Assembly: GCF_000722875.1 (NCBI RefSeq)
Contig: NZ_JFHR01000015.1
Span: forward strand, 1-64,000
DNA from: Sphingobium chlorophenolicum
Lineage (GTDB): Bacteria > Pseudomonadota > Alphaproteobacteria > Sphingomonadales > Sphingomonadaceae
Length of the DNA: 64,000 bases
Reading direction: 5' to 3'
Below are positions 14,285 through 23,308 of the stretch, piece by piece (position 1 is the first letter of the stretch; each line of letters starts with the position of its first letter). The notes under the pieces are model-generated. The model saw only the letters and a program-made list of their open reading frames with translations. It ran no database searches and had not been told where the DNA came from. The translations under genes were made by a program, and so were the position numbers.

Positions 14285-15694
14285 TTGCCCTTCCACGAAA
14301 TGTTTGAGCCGGACGGTTCGATACGCCCCTGCTATGCGGAAGTGCAGAATTGGGTGGAGCGGACGGGCATTGCCGGACTCAATCGTCGGATGGATGAGGC
14401 GGAGGCGATCTTTCGGCGCATCGGCATCACCTTCGCCGTCTATGGGGAGGGGGGCGATCCGGAACGGCTGATCCCCTTCGACCTGCTGCCCCGCATCTTC
14501 ACCGGCCAGGAATGGCGTGTGCTGGACAAGGGCATCCGCCAGCGGGCGCGCGCGCTCAACGCTTTCCTCCATGACGTCTATCATCGCGGCGAAATCGTGA
14601 AGGCGGGGATCATGCCCGCCGACATTATCTACCGGAACAGCGCCTATCTGGCCGAAATGGCCGACTTCACCCCGCCGGGGAAGGTCTACAGCCATATCGT
14701 CGGCATCGACATCGTCCGCACCGGCCCAACCCGGTTCGAGGTGCTGGAGGATAATTGCCGCACCCCCTCCGGCGTGTCCTACATGCTCGAAAATCGCGAG
14801 ATCATGACGCGCATGTTCCCCGAACTGTTCGCGCAGGGGGTGGTCGCGCCGGTCGACGATTATCCGGCGGAATTGCTGAAAAGCCTGAAGGAAGTCGCGC
14901 CCCCGGCCTGCAAGGGCGATCCCGTGGTGGTGGTGCTGACGCCCGGCTCGCTCAACAGCGCCTATTATGAACATAGTTTCCTGGCCGACCTGATGGGCGT
15001 GGAACTGGTCGAACCGGCGGACCTGTTCGTGGACAATGACCGGGTGTGGATGAAGACCACGCTGGGGCCGAAAGCGGTCGACGTCATCTACCGCCGCATC
15101 GACGACGAATATATCGACCCGCTGGTGTTCCGCCCCGACAGCCTGCTGGGCGTGCCGGGCATCTTCAACGTCTATCGCAATGGCGGCGTGACACTGGCGT
15201 CAGCACCCGGATCGGGCATCGCGGACGACAAGGCGGTCTACATCTACGTGCCGGAGATGATCCGCTTCTATCTCGGCGAACAGCCGATCCTGGACAATAT
15301 CCAGACCTGGCAATGCGGCAAGCCCGACGAGTGCGCCTATGTGCTGGAGAATCTCCACGATCTGGTGGCCAAGGAAGTCCATGGATCGGGCGGCTACGGC
15401 ATGCTGATCGGGCCGAAATCGACCAAGGACGAGATCGCCGCCTATGCCGATCGCATCAGGGCCAATCCGGGCGAATTCATCGCCCAGCCGACCTTGGACC
15501 TGTCGACCGTACCCACGCTCGGCCCGGCGGCGGTGGTCGGGCGTCATGCGGATTTCCGCCCCTATTGCCTGGTGGGCAAGCAGATCAGGCTGGTGCCGGG
15601 CGGGCTGACCCGCGTGGCGCTGACCGAAGGATCGCTCGTCGTGAACTCCAGCCAGGGCGGCGGGGTGAAGGACACCTGGGTTTTGCAGGATTGA
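14285..15694 (+). CDS. Circularly permuted ATP-grasp protein (CP_ATPgrasp_2, Anbu operon)
   Basis: A 469-residue protein of the circularly permuted type 2 ATP-grasp family, thought to form amide-like bonds between a carboxylate and an amine. Recognisable stretches are GGDPERLIPFDLLPRI near the N-terminus, VLEDNCRTPSGVSYMLENRE, VVVLTPGSLNSAYYEHSFLA, VIYRRIDDEYIDPL, KEVHGSGGYGMLIGP and the C-terminal FRPYCLVG. The start is a TTG at 14285 about nine bases after GGGAGGA; an ATG at 14300 is an alternative. It is the first gene of a four-gene operon with alpha-E, transglutaminase-like and Anbu proteins. Confidence 0.9.
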   Translation: MPFHEMFEPDGSIRPCYAEVQNWVERTGIAGLNRRMDEAEAIFRRIGITFAVYGEGGDPERLIPFDLLPRIFTGQEWRVLDKGIRQRARALNAFLHDVYHRGEIVKAGIMPADIIYRNSAYLAEMADFTPPGKVYSHIVGIDIVRTGPTRFEVLEDNCRTPSGVSYMLENREIMTRMFPELFAQGVVAPVDDYPAELLKSLKEVAPPACKGDPVVVVLTPGSLNSAYYEHSFLADLMGVELVEPADLFVDNDRVWMKTTLGPKAVDVIYRRIDDEYIDPLVFRPDSLLGVPGIFNVYRNGGVTLASAPGSGIADDKAVYIYVPEMIRFYLGEQPILDNIQTWQCGKPDECAYVLENLHDLVAKEVHGSGGYGMLIGPKSTKDEIAAYADRIRANPGEFIAQPTLDLSTVPTLGPAAVVGRHADFRPYCLVGKQIRLVPGGLTRVALTEGSLVVNSSQGGGVKDTWVLQD

Positions 15695-15723
15695 TGATGC
15701 CTAGAATTTTCATCGCCTCTCTT

Positions 15724-15834
15724 CGTCATTCCCGCGAAGGCGGGAATCCATCTCCTGTCCTATCCTCCAGCGGAACGATTGGGAGATGGATTGGCTGCGC
15801 CGAACTGGCGTTTCCCGCCTTCGCGGGAATGACG
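15724..15834. repeat. Palindromic intergenic repeat inside the Anbu operon
   Basis: A 23-bp arm beginning CGTCATTCCCGCGAAGGCGG at 15724-15746 is exactly inverted at 15812-15834, and inner arms TCCATCTCC (15747-15755) and GGAGATGGA (15782-15790) also pair. The core resembles repeats scattered widely through proteobacterial genomes. It separates the ATP-grasp and alpha-E genes and would form a large hairpin in the operon mRNA. Confidence 0.8.
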
Positions 15835-15854
15835 GAAGAGAGGGAGCGCGTAGC

Positions 15855-16787
15855 ATGCTGAGCCGCACCGCCGAAAATCTCTTCTGGATGGCCCGCTACA
15901 TGGAACGGGCGGAGGCGACCGCCCGCCTGCTCACCATGGGCCAGCGCATGGCGATCCTGCCCGGCGCGCATCATCGCGACGAATGGCGCTCGGTGGTGCG
16001 GGCCACAGGCGCGCTCAACCATTTCCCCGAAGGCGCGCAGGTGACGGAGAGCGACGCCATCGCCTTCCTGATGCTGGACCTCGACAATCCCTCGTCCATC
16101 CGCTCCTGCCTGCTGAAGGCCCGCGCCAACGCCAAATCGGCCCGCACCATGCTGACGCAGGACATGTGGGAGGCGCTGAACGAGGGCTGGCGCAAGCTCG
16201 ACAGCTACGACGTGGCCGAAGCGCGCCAGCAACTCCCCGCCCTGATCGACTGGGTGAAGACGCGGGTGATGACCTTCCGCGGCGCAGCCCATTCCGGTCA
16301 ACTCCGCAACGAAGGGCATGATTTCCTGCGCACCGGATCGGCGCTGGAGCGGGCGCAGATGACGCTGCGCCTTCTGGACGTCAAATATTATGTCCTGCTG
16401 CCGGAGACCGAGGTGGTGGGCGGCAATCGCGACCATTATCAATGGACGTCGGTGCTGTACGCGCTGTCGGGCGCGCGGGCCTTCCATCATATCTATGGCG
16501 GCACCTACACGCCCTGGCAGATCACGGATTTCCTGGTGCTGAACCGGCTCTTCCCGCGCAGCATCGCCTATTGCTACGACCAGCTTGCCTATCGGCTCAA
16601 CCGGCTGGCGGGCTGGCACAATGCCCGCGCCGCCTGCCACGACACCGTCCGGGAAATGGTGGCCGATCTGGAAAAGCTCGACAGCGGCGAAATCTTCCGC
16701 GCCGGGCTGCACGAAACGGTTCAGAACGGCCTGATGAGCACCAACCGGCTGGGCGTGGAGATCGCCCAGGCCTATCATTTCGGCTGA
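15855..16787 (+). CDS. Alpha-E domain protein (DUF403), Anbu operon
   Basis: A 310-residue, almost wholly helical protein with the typical opening MLSRTAENLFWMARYMERAEATARLL and internal landmarks LDLDNPSSIRSCL, YYVLLPET, NRLFPRSIAYCYDQL and the end GVEIAQAYHFG. The alpha-E family is of unknown biochemical function but almost always sits with a circularly permuted ATP-grasp and a transglutaminase-like gene. The ATG at 15855 is chosen over upstream in-frame codons because it matches the family N-terminus and the extension lies within the palindromic repeat. It is followed at 12 bp by the transglutaminase gene. Confidence 0.9.
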   Translation: MLSRTAENLFWMARYMERAEATARLLTMGQRMAILPGAHHRDEWRSVVRATGALNHFPEGAQVTESDAIAFLMLDLDNPSSIRSCLLKARANAKSARTMLTQDMWEALNEGWRKLDSYDVAEARQQLPALIDWVKTRVMTFRGAAHSGQLRNEGHDFLRTGSALERAQMTLRLLDVKYYVLLPETEVVGGNRDHYQWTSVLYALSGARAFHHIYGGTYTPWQITDFLVLNRLFPRSIAYCYDQLAYRLNRLAGWHNARAACHDTVREMVADLEKLDSGEIFRAGLHETVQNGLMSTNRLGVEIAQAYHFG

Positions 16788-16799
16788 GGCGCGCCCCCC

Positions 16800-17669
16800 A
16801 TGAAACTGCTCGTCCGCCACCAGACGGTCTACCGCTATGAGGCTGCGGCGGGCCGGGTGGCGATGCGGCTGAAACTGATGCCGGTCGACACGCCAAGCCA
16901 GAAGGTGCTGGACTGGCAAATCAGCGTGAATGGCGATCCGCTGACCGGCTTTCGCCCCAACAGCTATGGCGAGATGGAGGCGATCTGGGTCCGTCACGAC
17001 CGCACCGACAATGCCGTGATCGTCGCCGAAGGACTGGTCGAGACGCAGGAAAGCCATGGCGTGCTCGGCTGGATCGGCGGCCGGGTAGATCCGCGCTATT
17101 TCCTGCGGGATACGCGGCTGACAGCGGCGTCTCCGGCCATCCGCGACATGGCGCTCGCCCTGCCCGATGAGGAGGGGCCGCTGGCCCGCCTCCATTCCCT
17201 GTCGGCGGCGGTGAGCGATGCCGTGGCCTATCGCCCCGGCGTCACGACCGCCAGCACCACGGCGGCGGAGGCTTTCGCGCTCGGAGCGGGCGTTTGTCAG
17301 GACCATGCGCAGGTCTTCATCGCCGGCGCCCGCGCTCTCGGCGTCCCCGCCCGTTACGTGTCGGGCTATCTGCTCGCCAATGAGGGCGATGTGCTGCACG
17401 AAACCCATGGCTGGGCGGAGGCGTTGGTGCCCGAACTGGGCTGGGTCGGTTTCGACCCCTCCAACCGCGTCTGCGTGACGGAACGTTATCTGCGCCTGGC
17501 CTGCGGGCTGGACGCGGATGAGGCCGCTCCGATTCGCGGTTCCGTGACGGTGGCGGGCGATATCTGGATTGACGCGGACGTCCGGATCGCGCAGGCGGAG
17601 GATGGGGTGGAAGAGCGGCAACTGCAACGGCAGCAACAACAAAGCGCCCAGACCACCACGCAGGGTTGA
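16800..17669 (+). CDS. Transglutaminase-like protein, Anbu operon
   Basis: A 289-residue protein with an N-terminal beta domain (MKLLVRHQTVYRYEAAAGRVAMRL) and a C-terminal transglutaminase core. The catalytic triad is visible as Cys in GAGVCQDHAQVF, His in ETHGWAEALV and Asp in GFDPSNRV. The C-terminus ends in a Gln-rich tail (QLQRQQQQ). Such proteins are cysteine peptidases or amide-bond-forming enzymes. In this operon type it is proposed to work with the ATP-grasp and alpha-E proteins on an unknown peptide substrate. It lies 12 bp after the alpha-E gene and 24 bp before the Anbu gene. Confidence 0.9.
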   Translation: MKLLVRHQTVYRYEAAAGRVAMRLKLMPVDTPSQKVLDWQISVNGDPLTGFRPNSYGEMEAIWVRHDRTDNAVIVAEGLVETQESHGVLGWIGGRVDPRYFLRDTRLTAASPAIRDMALALPDEEGPLARLHSLSAAVSDAVAYRPGVTTASTTAAEAFALGAGVCQDHAQVFIAGARALGVPARYVSGYLLANEGDVLHETHGWAEALVPELGWVGFDPSNRVCVTERYLRLACGLDADEAAPIRGSVTVAGDIWIDADVRIAQAEDGVEERQLQRQQQQSAQTTTQG

Positions 17670-17693
17670 ACGACTATAGGAGCCCTTTGGGCC

Positions 17694-18431
17694 ATGACTT
17701 ATTGTGTGGCGGTGCGCGTCGACCAGGGCTTGGTCATGCTGTCCGACACCCGCACCAATGCGGGGATGGACAATATCGCGCGCTTCCGGAAGAGCTTCAC
17801 CTACAGCGTGCCGGGCGAGCGGGCGATCACCCTGATGTGCTCAGGCAACCTGTCGATCACCCAGGGCGTGAAGGCGATGCTGGGCCGCGCCATCAAGGAT
17901 TCGGCGATCGATCCGCAGGTGGAAACGATCCTCAACTGCCCTACCATGCACCGCGCCGCGCAAATCGTGGGCGATGCGATGTGCGCCATGCAGGGCCGCT
18001 ATCGCAGCACGATAGAGATGCAGGGCGCGGCGGCGGACGCCTCCATCCTGATCGCGGGCCAGCGAAAGGGCGGCAAGCCGCGCCTCTACCTCATCTATTC
18101 CGCGGGCAATTTCATCGAAGCGACGGAGGACACGCCCTTCTTCCAGATTGGCGAGCATAAATATGGCAAGCCGATCCTGGACCGCATCATCAAGCGCGGG
18201 ACCAGCCTGGAGGATGCGACCAAGGCGGTGCTGGTGTCGATGGATTCGACGCTGCGCTCCAACCTGTCGGTAGGCATGCCGCTGGACCTGACGGTGATCG
18301 AGCGGGACGCCTTCGACTTCCGCGTGCGCACGCGGATAGAGGCGGACAATGAGGAATTCCAACTTCTCTCGCATAGCTGGTCAGCGGCACTGCGAAAGGG
18401 TTTCGAGGATTTGCCCAACGTCCTTGATTAA
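17694..18431 (+). CDS. Anbu-type bacterial proteasome homologue (Ntn hydrolase)
   Basis: A 245-residue member of the Anbu family, a proteasome-beta-like Ntn hydrolase. It starts MTYCVAVRVDQGLVMLSDTRTNAG, matching the family pattern in which Thr2 becomes the nucleophile after Met removal without a propeptide. Other landmarks are LMCSGNLSITQ, the Lys of RFRKSF and the C-terminal strand VIERD. Anbu assembles into a helical or ring-like oligomer; its natural substrate is unknown. It is the last gene of the ATP-grasp, alpha-E, transglutaminase operon, the arrangement on which its proposed link to that pathway rests. Confidence 0.92.
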   Translation: MTYCVAVRVDQGLVMLSDTRTNAGMDNIARFRKSFTYSVPGERAITLMCSGNLSITQGVKAMLGRAIKDSAIDPQVETILNCPTMHRAAQIVGDAMCAMQGRYRSTIEMQGAAADASILIAGQRKGGKPRLYLIYSAGNFIEATEDTPFFQIGEHKYGKPILDRIIKRGTSLEDATKAVLVSMDSTLRSNLSVGMPLDLTVIERDAFDFRVRTRIEADNEEFQLLSHSWSAALRKGFEDLPNVLD

Positions 18432-18437
18432 CCCGTT

Positions 18438-18457
18438 ATCCCAGCGCAGGCTGGGAT
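18438..18457. repeat. Short palindromic repeat after the Anbu operon
   Basis: ATCCCAGCGCAGGCTGGGAT is an 8-9 bp stem with a short loop, 6 bp after the Anbu stop. It resembles a common intergenic repeat type and may terminate the operon, although no T-tract follows. Confidence 0.55.
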
Positions 18458-18637
18458 CTCGTGCGGCTATGCCGTGCCCCATCGCCTGAAATCGCAGCCT
18501 ACGCCGCGATAACGACAACGAGGGAAGGCGAGACGAAGAGGCTCAGCTTCCACCCCATCAAGCAAATCCATCGCTTGCGCCCCCGCCCGCTTGGCCTATC
18601 TCATCCCGACACACGAATCGCAGCCGGAAAGAGTTTC

Positions 18638-19600
18638 ATGACCGCCACCCATTCGACCCGCATGCTGATCCTCGGTTCCGGCCCCGCTGGCCTGTCCGCC
18701 GCCATTTACGGCGCGCGCGCGGGTCTGGCGCCGATCGTGGTGCAGGGCATGCAGCCGGGCGGGCAGCTCACCATCACCACCGATGTCGAAAATTATCCCG
18801 GCTTCCGCGACGTCATCCAGGGCCCCTGGCTGATGGAGCAGATGCAGGCGCAGGCCGAACATGTCGGCGCGCAGATGATGTACGACCAGATCGTCGACGT
18901 CGACCTTAGCGAACGGCCCTTCAGGCTCAAGGGCGACAGCGGCACGCTCTATTATGCCGACAGCCTGGTGATCGCGACCGGCGCGCAGGCCAAATGGCTC
19001 GGCGCGGAGGGCGAGCAGCTTTTGCAGGGCAAGGGCGTATCGGCCTGCGCAACCTGCGACGGCTTCTTCTATCGCGGCAAGAAGGTAGTGGTGATCGGCG
19101 GCGGCAATACCGCCGTCGAGGAAGCCCTCTACCTCACCAACCACAGCCAGGACGTTACGCTGATCCACCGCCGCGATTCGCTGCGGGCGGAGAAGATCCT
19201 GCAACAGCGCCTGTTCGCGCACCCCAATATCAAGGTGCTGTGGAATCAGGCAATCGAACGCTTCGTAGGCGGCGGCAATCCGGAAGGACTGGTGGGCGTC
19301 GACCTGATCGACACGGTGACGGGCCACAAGTCGCATATCGAGACGGACGGCGCTTTCGTCGCCATCGGCCATCAGCCCGCCACCGAATTGTTCGCCGACA
19401 AGCTGCCGATGGACGAGGGCTATCTGCTGGTCGAGAAGGGCACGACGAAGACCGCTATCCCCGGCGTATTCGCGGCGGGCGACGTCAGCGACAAGGTCTA
19501 TCGTCAGGCGGTGACGGCGGCCGGCATGGGCTGCATGGCGGCGCTGGACGTGGAGAAATTCCTGGCCGAAGCCGATTTCGAAGCCGTCGCGGCGGAATAA
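18638..19600 (+). CDS. trxB: Thioredoxin-disulfide reductase
   Basis: A 320-residue FAD/NADPH enzyme that keeps thioredoxin reduced. It has an FAD-binding GSGPAG (13-18), the redox motif CATC (Cys137 and Cys140) in ACATCDGFFYRGK, an NADPH-binding GGGNTAVEEAL and the C-terminal FAAGDVSD that contacts FAD. Length is as expected for the bacterial low-molecular-weight type. The start at 18638 matches the family N-terminus (STRMLILGSGPAGLSAAIY); the longer upstream reading frame is unlike protein. Monocistronic, with a 200-bp upstream gap. Confidence 0.95.
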   Translation: MTATHSTRMLILGSGPAGLSAAIYGARAGLAPIVVQGMQPGGQLTITTDVENYPGFRDVIQGPWLMEQMQAQAEHVGAQMMYDQIVDVDLSERPFRLKGDSGTLYYADSLVIATGAQAKWLGAEGEQLLQGKGVSACATCDGFFYRGKKVVVIGGGNTAVEEALYLTNHSQDVTLIHRRDSLRAEKILQQRLFAHPNIKVLWNQAIERFVGGGNPEGLVGVDLIDTVTGHKSHIETDGAFVAIGHQPATELFADKLPMDEGYLLVEKGTTKTAIPGVFAAGDVSDKVYRQAVTAAGMGCMAALDVEKFLAEADFEAVAAE

Positions 19601-19639
19601 GGAGAGCAGCGCCCGCGCCCCGTGCGGGCAGCCCTCATT

Positions 19640-21163
19640 CTACTGCCCGAACCCGGCTTCCCGGGCCAGCGCCACGGCTTCCCGCGCGGCCGCCAGCAGC
19701 GCGCCGCTCTTCGCCTCGCATTCGCGCTGTTCATATTCGGGCGTCGAATCCGCGACGATGCCCGCGCCCGCCTGCACATGCATCACCCCGTCCTTCAGGA
19801 CGGCGGTGCGCAGGACGATGCAGCTATCCATATTGCCGTCCGGCCCGAAATAGCCGACCCCGCCCGCATAGGCGCCCCGCGTCTCCGGCTCCAGTTCGGC
19901 GATGATCTCGCAGGCCCGCACCTTGGGCGCGCCGGAAACCGTGCCCGCCGGGAAGCCCGCGAACAGAGCATCCAGCGCATCCTTCTCCGGCGCCAGCCGC
20001 CCGACGACGTTGGAAACGATGTGCATGACATGGCTGTAGAATTCGACGGCATAGCTGTCCGTCACGGTCACGCTGCCCGCCACAGCGACCCGGCCCACAT
20101 CGTTGCGGCCAAGGTCCAGCAGCATCAGATGTTCCGCCCGTTCCTTGGGATCGGCCAGCAGGCTTTCGCGATTGGCCGCATCCTCTACCGCATTCTTGCC
20201 GCGCGGACGGGTGCCCGCGATAGGCCGGATGGTGACTTCGCCGTCCCGCGCCCGCACCAATATTTCCGGGCTGGACCCGATCAGCGCGAAGCCGGGCAGA
20301 TCGAGATAATAGAGGAAGGGCGACGGATTGATCCGCCGCAAAGCCCGATAAAGCGAGATGGGCGGTAATGTGAAGGGGCTGGTGAAGCGCTGCGCCAGCA
20401 CCACCTGAAAAATATCGCCCGCGACGATATAATCCTTCGCCTTCTCGACCATCGCGGCATAGCGCCCCGGCTCCAGCACAGGCGTCACCGCGACATCGGC
20501 GATTTCGGCCGGAGCGGCCTGCGCGGGCAGCGGCGCCGCCAGTTTCGCGGCCACGGCGTCGATCCGTTCCAGCGCCTGATCCACAGCGCGGTCGGCATCG
20601 GCAAAGCTGCCCTTCCACACCGGTGCGACCAGATAGAGCGCGTCCGCCAACCGGTCGAACACCAATATGACCGTCGGCCGCACGAACAGCATGTCGGGCA
20701 GGGCAATCGGATTTTCAGCGGGACGGGGCAGCTTTTCCACCAGCCCCACCGTCTCATAGCCGAAATAGCCGACCAGACAGGCAAGGGCAGGGGGCAACGC
20801 CGGATCAAGCTCCGCCCGGCATTCCGCCACCAGCGCCCGCAACGCATCCAGCGCATCGGCGCTTTCCGGCACGAAGGCGTCCCGGTCGGTCGCCCATTGC
20901 CGGTTGATCTCCGCCGCATGGCCCTGCGCCCGGAAAACCAGATCGGGGGCCAGCCCGATCAGGCTGTGGCGGCCGCGCACCGCGCCGCCCTCGACCGATT
21001 CCAGCAGAAAGTCGCCCCGGTCGGCCTCGAACAATTTCAACGCAGCGGAAATCGGCGTGTCGGTATCAGCGATCTGGCGCCGCCACACCAGCGCGGATTG
21101 CCCCGCCGCCAGCGCCGTGCGCGCGCTCCCGATACCGTCCATCCCCGCCGTTCCCCCAACCAT
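19640..21163 (-). CDS. trpE: Anthranilate synthase component I
   Basis: About 507 residues. It forms anthranilate from chorismate, the first step of tryptophan synthesis, with ammonia from TrpG. Visible motifs are LLESVEGG and GRHSLIGLAPD near the N-terminus (feedback-inhibition region), then GDIFQVVLAQRF, PSPFLYYLDLPGF, SSPEILVR, PIAGTRPRG, LVDLGRND-like LLDLGRNDVGRV, and GTVSGAPKVRACEII. The ATG at 21163 is 1 bp beyond the upstream ppiD stop; ATG at 21142 is an alternative. Cotranscribed with ppiD on the minus strand, a pairing seen in sphingomonads. Confidence 0.92.
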   Translation of the reverse strand: MVGGTAGMDGIGSARTALAAGQSALVWRRQIADTDTPISAALKLFEADRGDFLLESVEGGAVRGRHSLIGLAPDLVFRAQGHAAEINRQWATDRDAFVPESADALDALRALVAECRAELDPALPPALACLVGYFGYETVGLVEKLPRPAENPIALPDMLFVRPTVILVFDRLADALYLVAPVWKGSFADADRAVDQALERIDAVAAKLAAPLPAQAAPAEIADVAVTPVLEPGRYAAMVEKAKDYIVAGDIFQVVLAQRFTSPFTLPPISLYRALRRINPSPFLYYLDLPGFALIGSSPEILVRARDGEVTIRPIAGTRPRGKNAVEDAANRESLLADPKERAEHLMLLDLGRNDVGRVAVAGSVTVTDSYAVEFYSHVMHIVSNVVGRLAPEKDALDALFAGFPAGTVSGAPKVRACEIIAELEPETRGAYAGGVGYFGPDGNMDSCIVLRTAVLKDGVMHVQAGAGIVADSTPEYEQRECEAKSGALLAAAREAVALAREAGFGQ

Positions 21164-21164
21164 C

Positions 21165-23114
21165 TTACTGACCGCCATTATTGGCGGTGGCGAGGGCGCG
21201 CTGGACGCCCGCCACCGCGTTGGGGTTGCGCTTGACGCCCAGTTCCTTCTCGACGGCGCGCTCGAACTGCTGGCCATATTCCTGGCCGACGACGTCGCTC
21301 AACTGGTCGCGGACCTGATTGAGCAGCGCCTTGTCGCTGCCCGCGTCGCCGCGCTTGATGCCGTTCAACTGCACCACGAAATAGCCGCGATCCTGCCCGG
21401 CTGGCAGCGTCTTCACGCTGTTCGGCGCCATGGCGAAGAGCATCGCGATCTCGGCGGGCGGGCGCTGCCCGTCGCGCAGGATGTCGGCGCGGCGTCCGCC
21501 CACCACCTGCGGCTTGGGCAGGGCGATACCGGCGGCGGCGACCGCCTCGTCCAGCTTCGCGCCCTTGGCGACCTTCGCCCTGATCTGCTCTGCCAGCGCC
21601 TTCGCCTTCTCATTGCCCTGCGCCAGCTTATACTGCATCGCCACCAGCGCCTTCACCTTGGCCAGCGGCGGCGGCGCGGCGGCCTGGACATCGCCCGGCG
21701 CGGCGAGCGCATAGCGCTTGTCGGCGGCGATCGGGATCAACTGCGCATCGTCATCCTGACTCATCGCGAAGACGGGGGCCAGCAGCGGCTGCACATCCGC
21801 CGGAAGCTGATAAGCCGCATCCTCGACCTGCTTGCCGGAGGAGATAAGGAAAGGCGTGGTTTCCAGCTTCAGCCCATTATCCTTCACCACTTCCTCGAAG
21901 CTGCCGCCATTGGCGACCTGATCCTCGATCTTGCCGGTGAAATCGTTCAGCAGCCGCTTCTCCTTCTGCGTCCGCAGCGTGGCGACGATCTCGCTCTTCA
22001 CGGAGTCCAGCGCGCGGGCAGGGGTCGACTTCACCGCCGTGACGCGCAACAGCGCCCAGCCCAGCGAACCGCGCAACGGCCCGACCAGTTCGCCCTGCTT
22101 CGCGGCGAAACCCGCATTGGCGACGGCGGCCGAAGCGGTAGCGGTCAGCCCCTGGCGGCTCTGATCCTTGAGTTCCGACACGGAAAGACCCGCGCCCTGC
22201 GCCGCGGCGGCGAGCGACTTGCCACCCTTCACCTGATCGGCGATGGCCTTCGCGCCCGCTTCCGTTGGCAGGATCAACTGCTCGAAATCGCGGCTTTCCC
22301 TGGCGGCATAGGCGGCCTTGTTCTGGTTATAATAGGTCGCGATCTCCGCATCGGTCGGCTGCGCCGCCTGGGCAAAGCGCTCGACGTCGATCACGGCATA
22401 GCGGATGCGGCGCTGTTCCGGGATGGTGTAGCGCGCCGCATTCTTCTTGTAGAAGTCGCCAAGCTGCGCGTCGGTCGGCTCCGCTATATCCTTGAAAGCG
22501 CTGGCCGGGATCACGGCGATAGTGCCCTGACGCGCCTCCAGCAGCAGGGAGGCATAGGGCAGCACCATGGAATCGCTCAGCTTCACGCCCAGGCCCAGCG
22601 GCGCGAGCATCTGCCGCTCCAATATCTCCCGGCTGATATCGTCGCGCAGCGCCTGCTCGGTGATCCGCTCGCGCAGCAGCAATTGCCGGAAATTTTCCTG
22701 GCTGAAATTGCCCGCCGCATCCTGAAAAGCCGGGATCTGCGCGATCTGCGCATCGACCAGCCGCTTGGAGATATGGACCTTCTGGTCGCTCGCATATTCC
22801 TTCAGCGTCATCGACGCGACAAGCTGGTCATAGACCTGCGCCCCGCCGCCCTGCGCCAGGAAATCGCCGATCTGGAGGCCTGGATTGGACCGGCGCGCAT
22901 TTTCGAAGACGCGCTGCACCCGGTCCTGAAATTCCGCCATCGTCAGCTTCGATCCGCCCGCCTTGGCGACGGTTTCCCCGCTGCCGATGGACGATCCGAA
23001 CTTGCCGCTGGTGATGTCCCCCATGATGAAGGCCGCAGCGATGATCGCCAGGAAGATCAGCGCGGTGAATGCGCCGAATTTGGAGCGGATGAAGCTGCGA
23101 AAGACTGAAAGCAT
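21165..23114 (-). CDS. ppiD: Membrane-anchored peptidyl-prolyl isomerase, PpiD/SurA-N type
   Basis: A 649-residue periplasmic folding helper. It has one N-terminal membrane anchor (about 14-32, FGAFTALIFLAIIAAAFIM), a SurA-like N-terminal helical domain with KLTMAEFQDRVQRVFE, a parvulin-like region (about 240-360, with EQLILPTEAGAKAIADQVKGG and GELVGPLRGSLGWALLRV) and a further helical C-terminus. PpiD works at the exit of the Sec translocon. The ATG at 23114 gives the canonical MLSVFRSFIRSKFG start; a longer ORF to 23384 runs into the divergent tpiA promoter zone. trpE follows immediately. Confidence 0.88.
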   Translation of the reverse strand: MLSVFRSFIRSKFGAFTALIFLAIIAAAFIMGDITSGKFGSSIGSGETVAKAGGSKLTMAEFQDRVQRVFENARRSNPGLQIGDFLAQGGGAQVYDQLVASMTLKEYASDQKVHISKRLVDAQIAQIPAFQDAAGNFSQENFRQLLLRERITEQALRDDISREILERQMLAPLGLGVKLSDSMVLPYASLLLEARQGTIAVIPASAFKDIAEPTDAQLGDFYKKNAARYTIPEQRRIRYAVIDVERFAQAAQPTDAEIATYYNQNKAAYAARESRDFEQLILPTEAGAKAIADQVKGGKSLAAAAQGAGLSVSELKDQSRQGLTATASAAVANAGFAAKQGELVGPLRGSLGWALLRVTAVKSTPARALDSVKSEIVATLRTQKEKRLLNDFTGKIEDQVANGGSFEEVVKDNGLKLETTPFLISSGKQVEDAAYQLPADVQPLLAPVFAMSQDDDAQLIPIAADKRYALAAPGDVQAAAPPPLAKVKALVAMQYKLAQGNEKAKALAEQIRAKVAKGAKLDEAVAAAGIALPKPQVVGGRRADILRDGQRPPAEIAMLFAMAPNSVKTLPAGQDRGYFVVQLNGIKRGDAGSDKALLNQVRDQLSDVVGQEYGQQFERAVEKELGVKRNPNAVAGVQRALATANNGGQ

Positions 23115-23308
23115 GGAGGAAAGTCCGTAAAAAGCGGCTTTGATGGCGGCCCGCTTTAAGGGCGGATCGTCGCGTGGGCAAGGGGCGCGACGGGCGGAAG
23201 GCTGGACAAATGGCCGCCCGCCGTCCATCGGCTCGGCCAAGCTGGCGCGTCGCATGGGAAAGCGGCGCTGCCGGACACGTGCAGCAATAACCACAAGGGG
23301 AACAATCG

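Noticed and set aside
15726-17642. A 638-codon minus-strand ORF
   Set aside because: Antisense to the alpha-E and transglutaminase genes, which have recognisable family motifs; His/Arg/Gly-rich composition is typical of a shadow.
20904-23108. A 734-codon plus-strand ORF opposite trpE and ppiD
   Set aside because: Low-complexity Arg/Leu-rich translation, antisense to two recognised genes.
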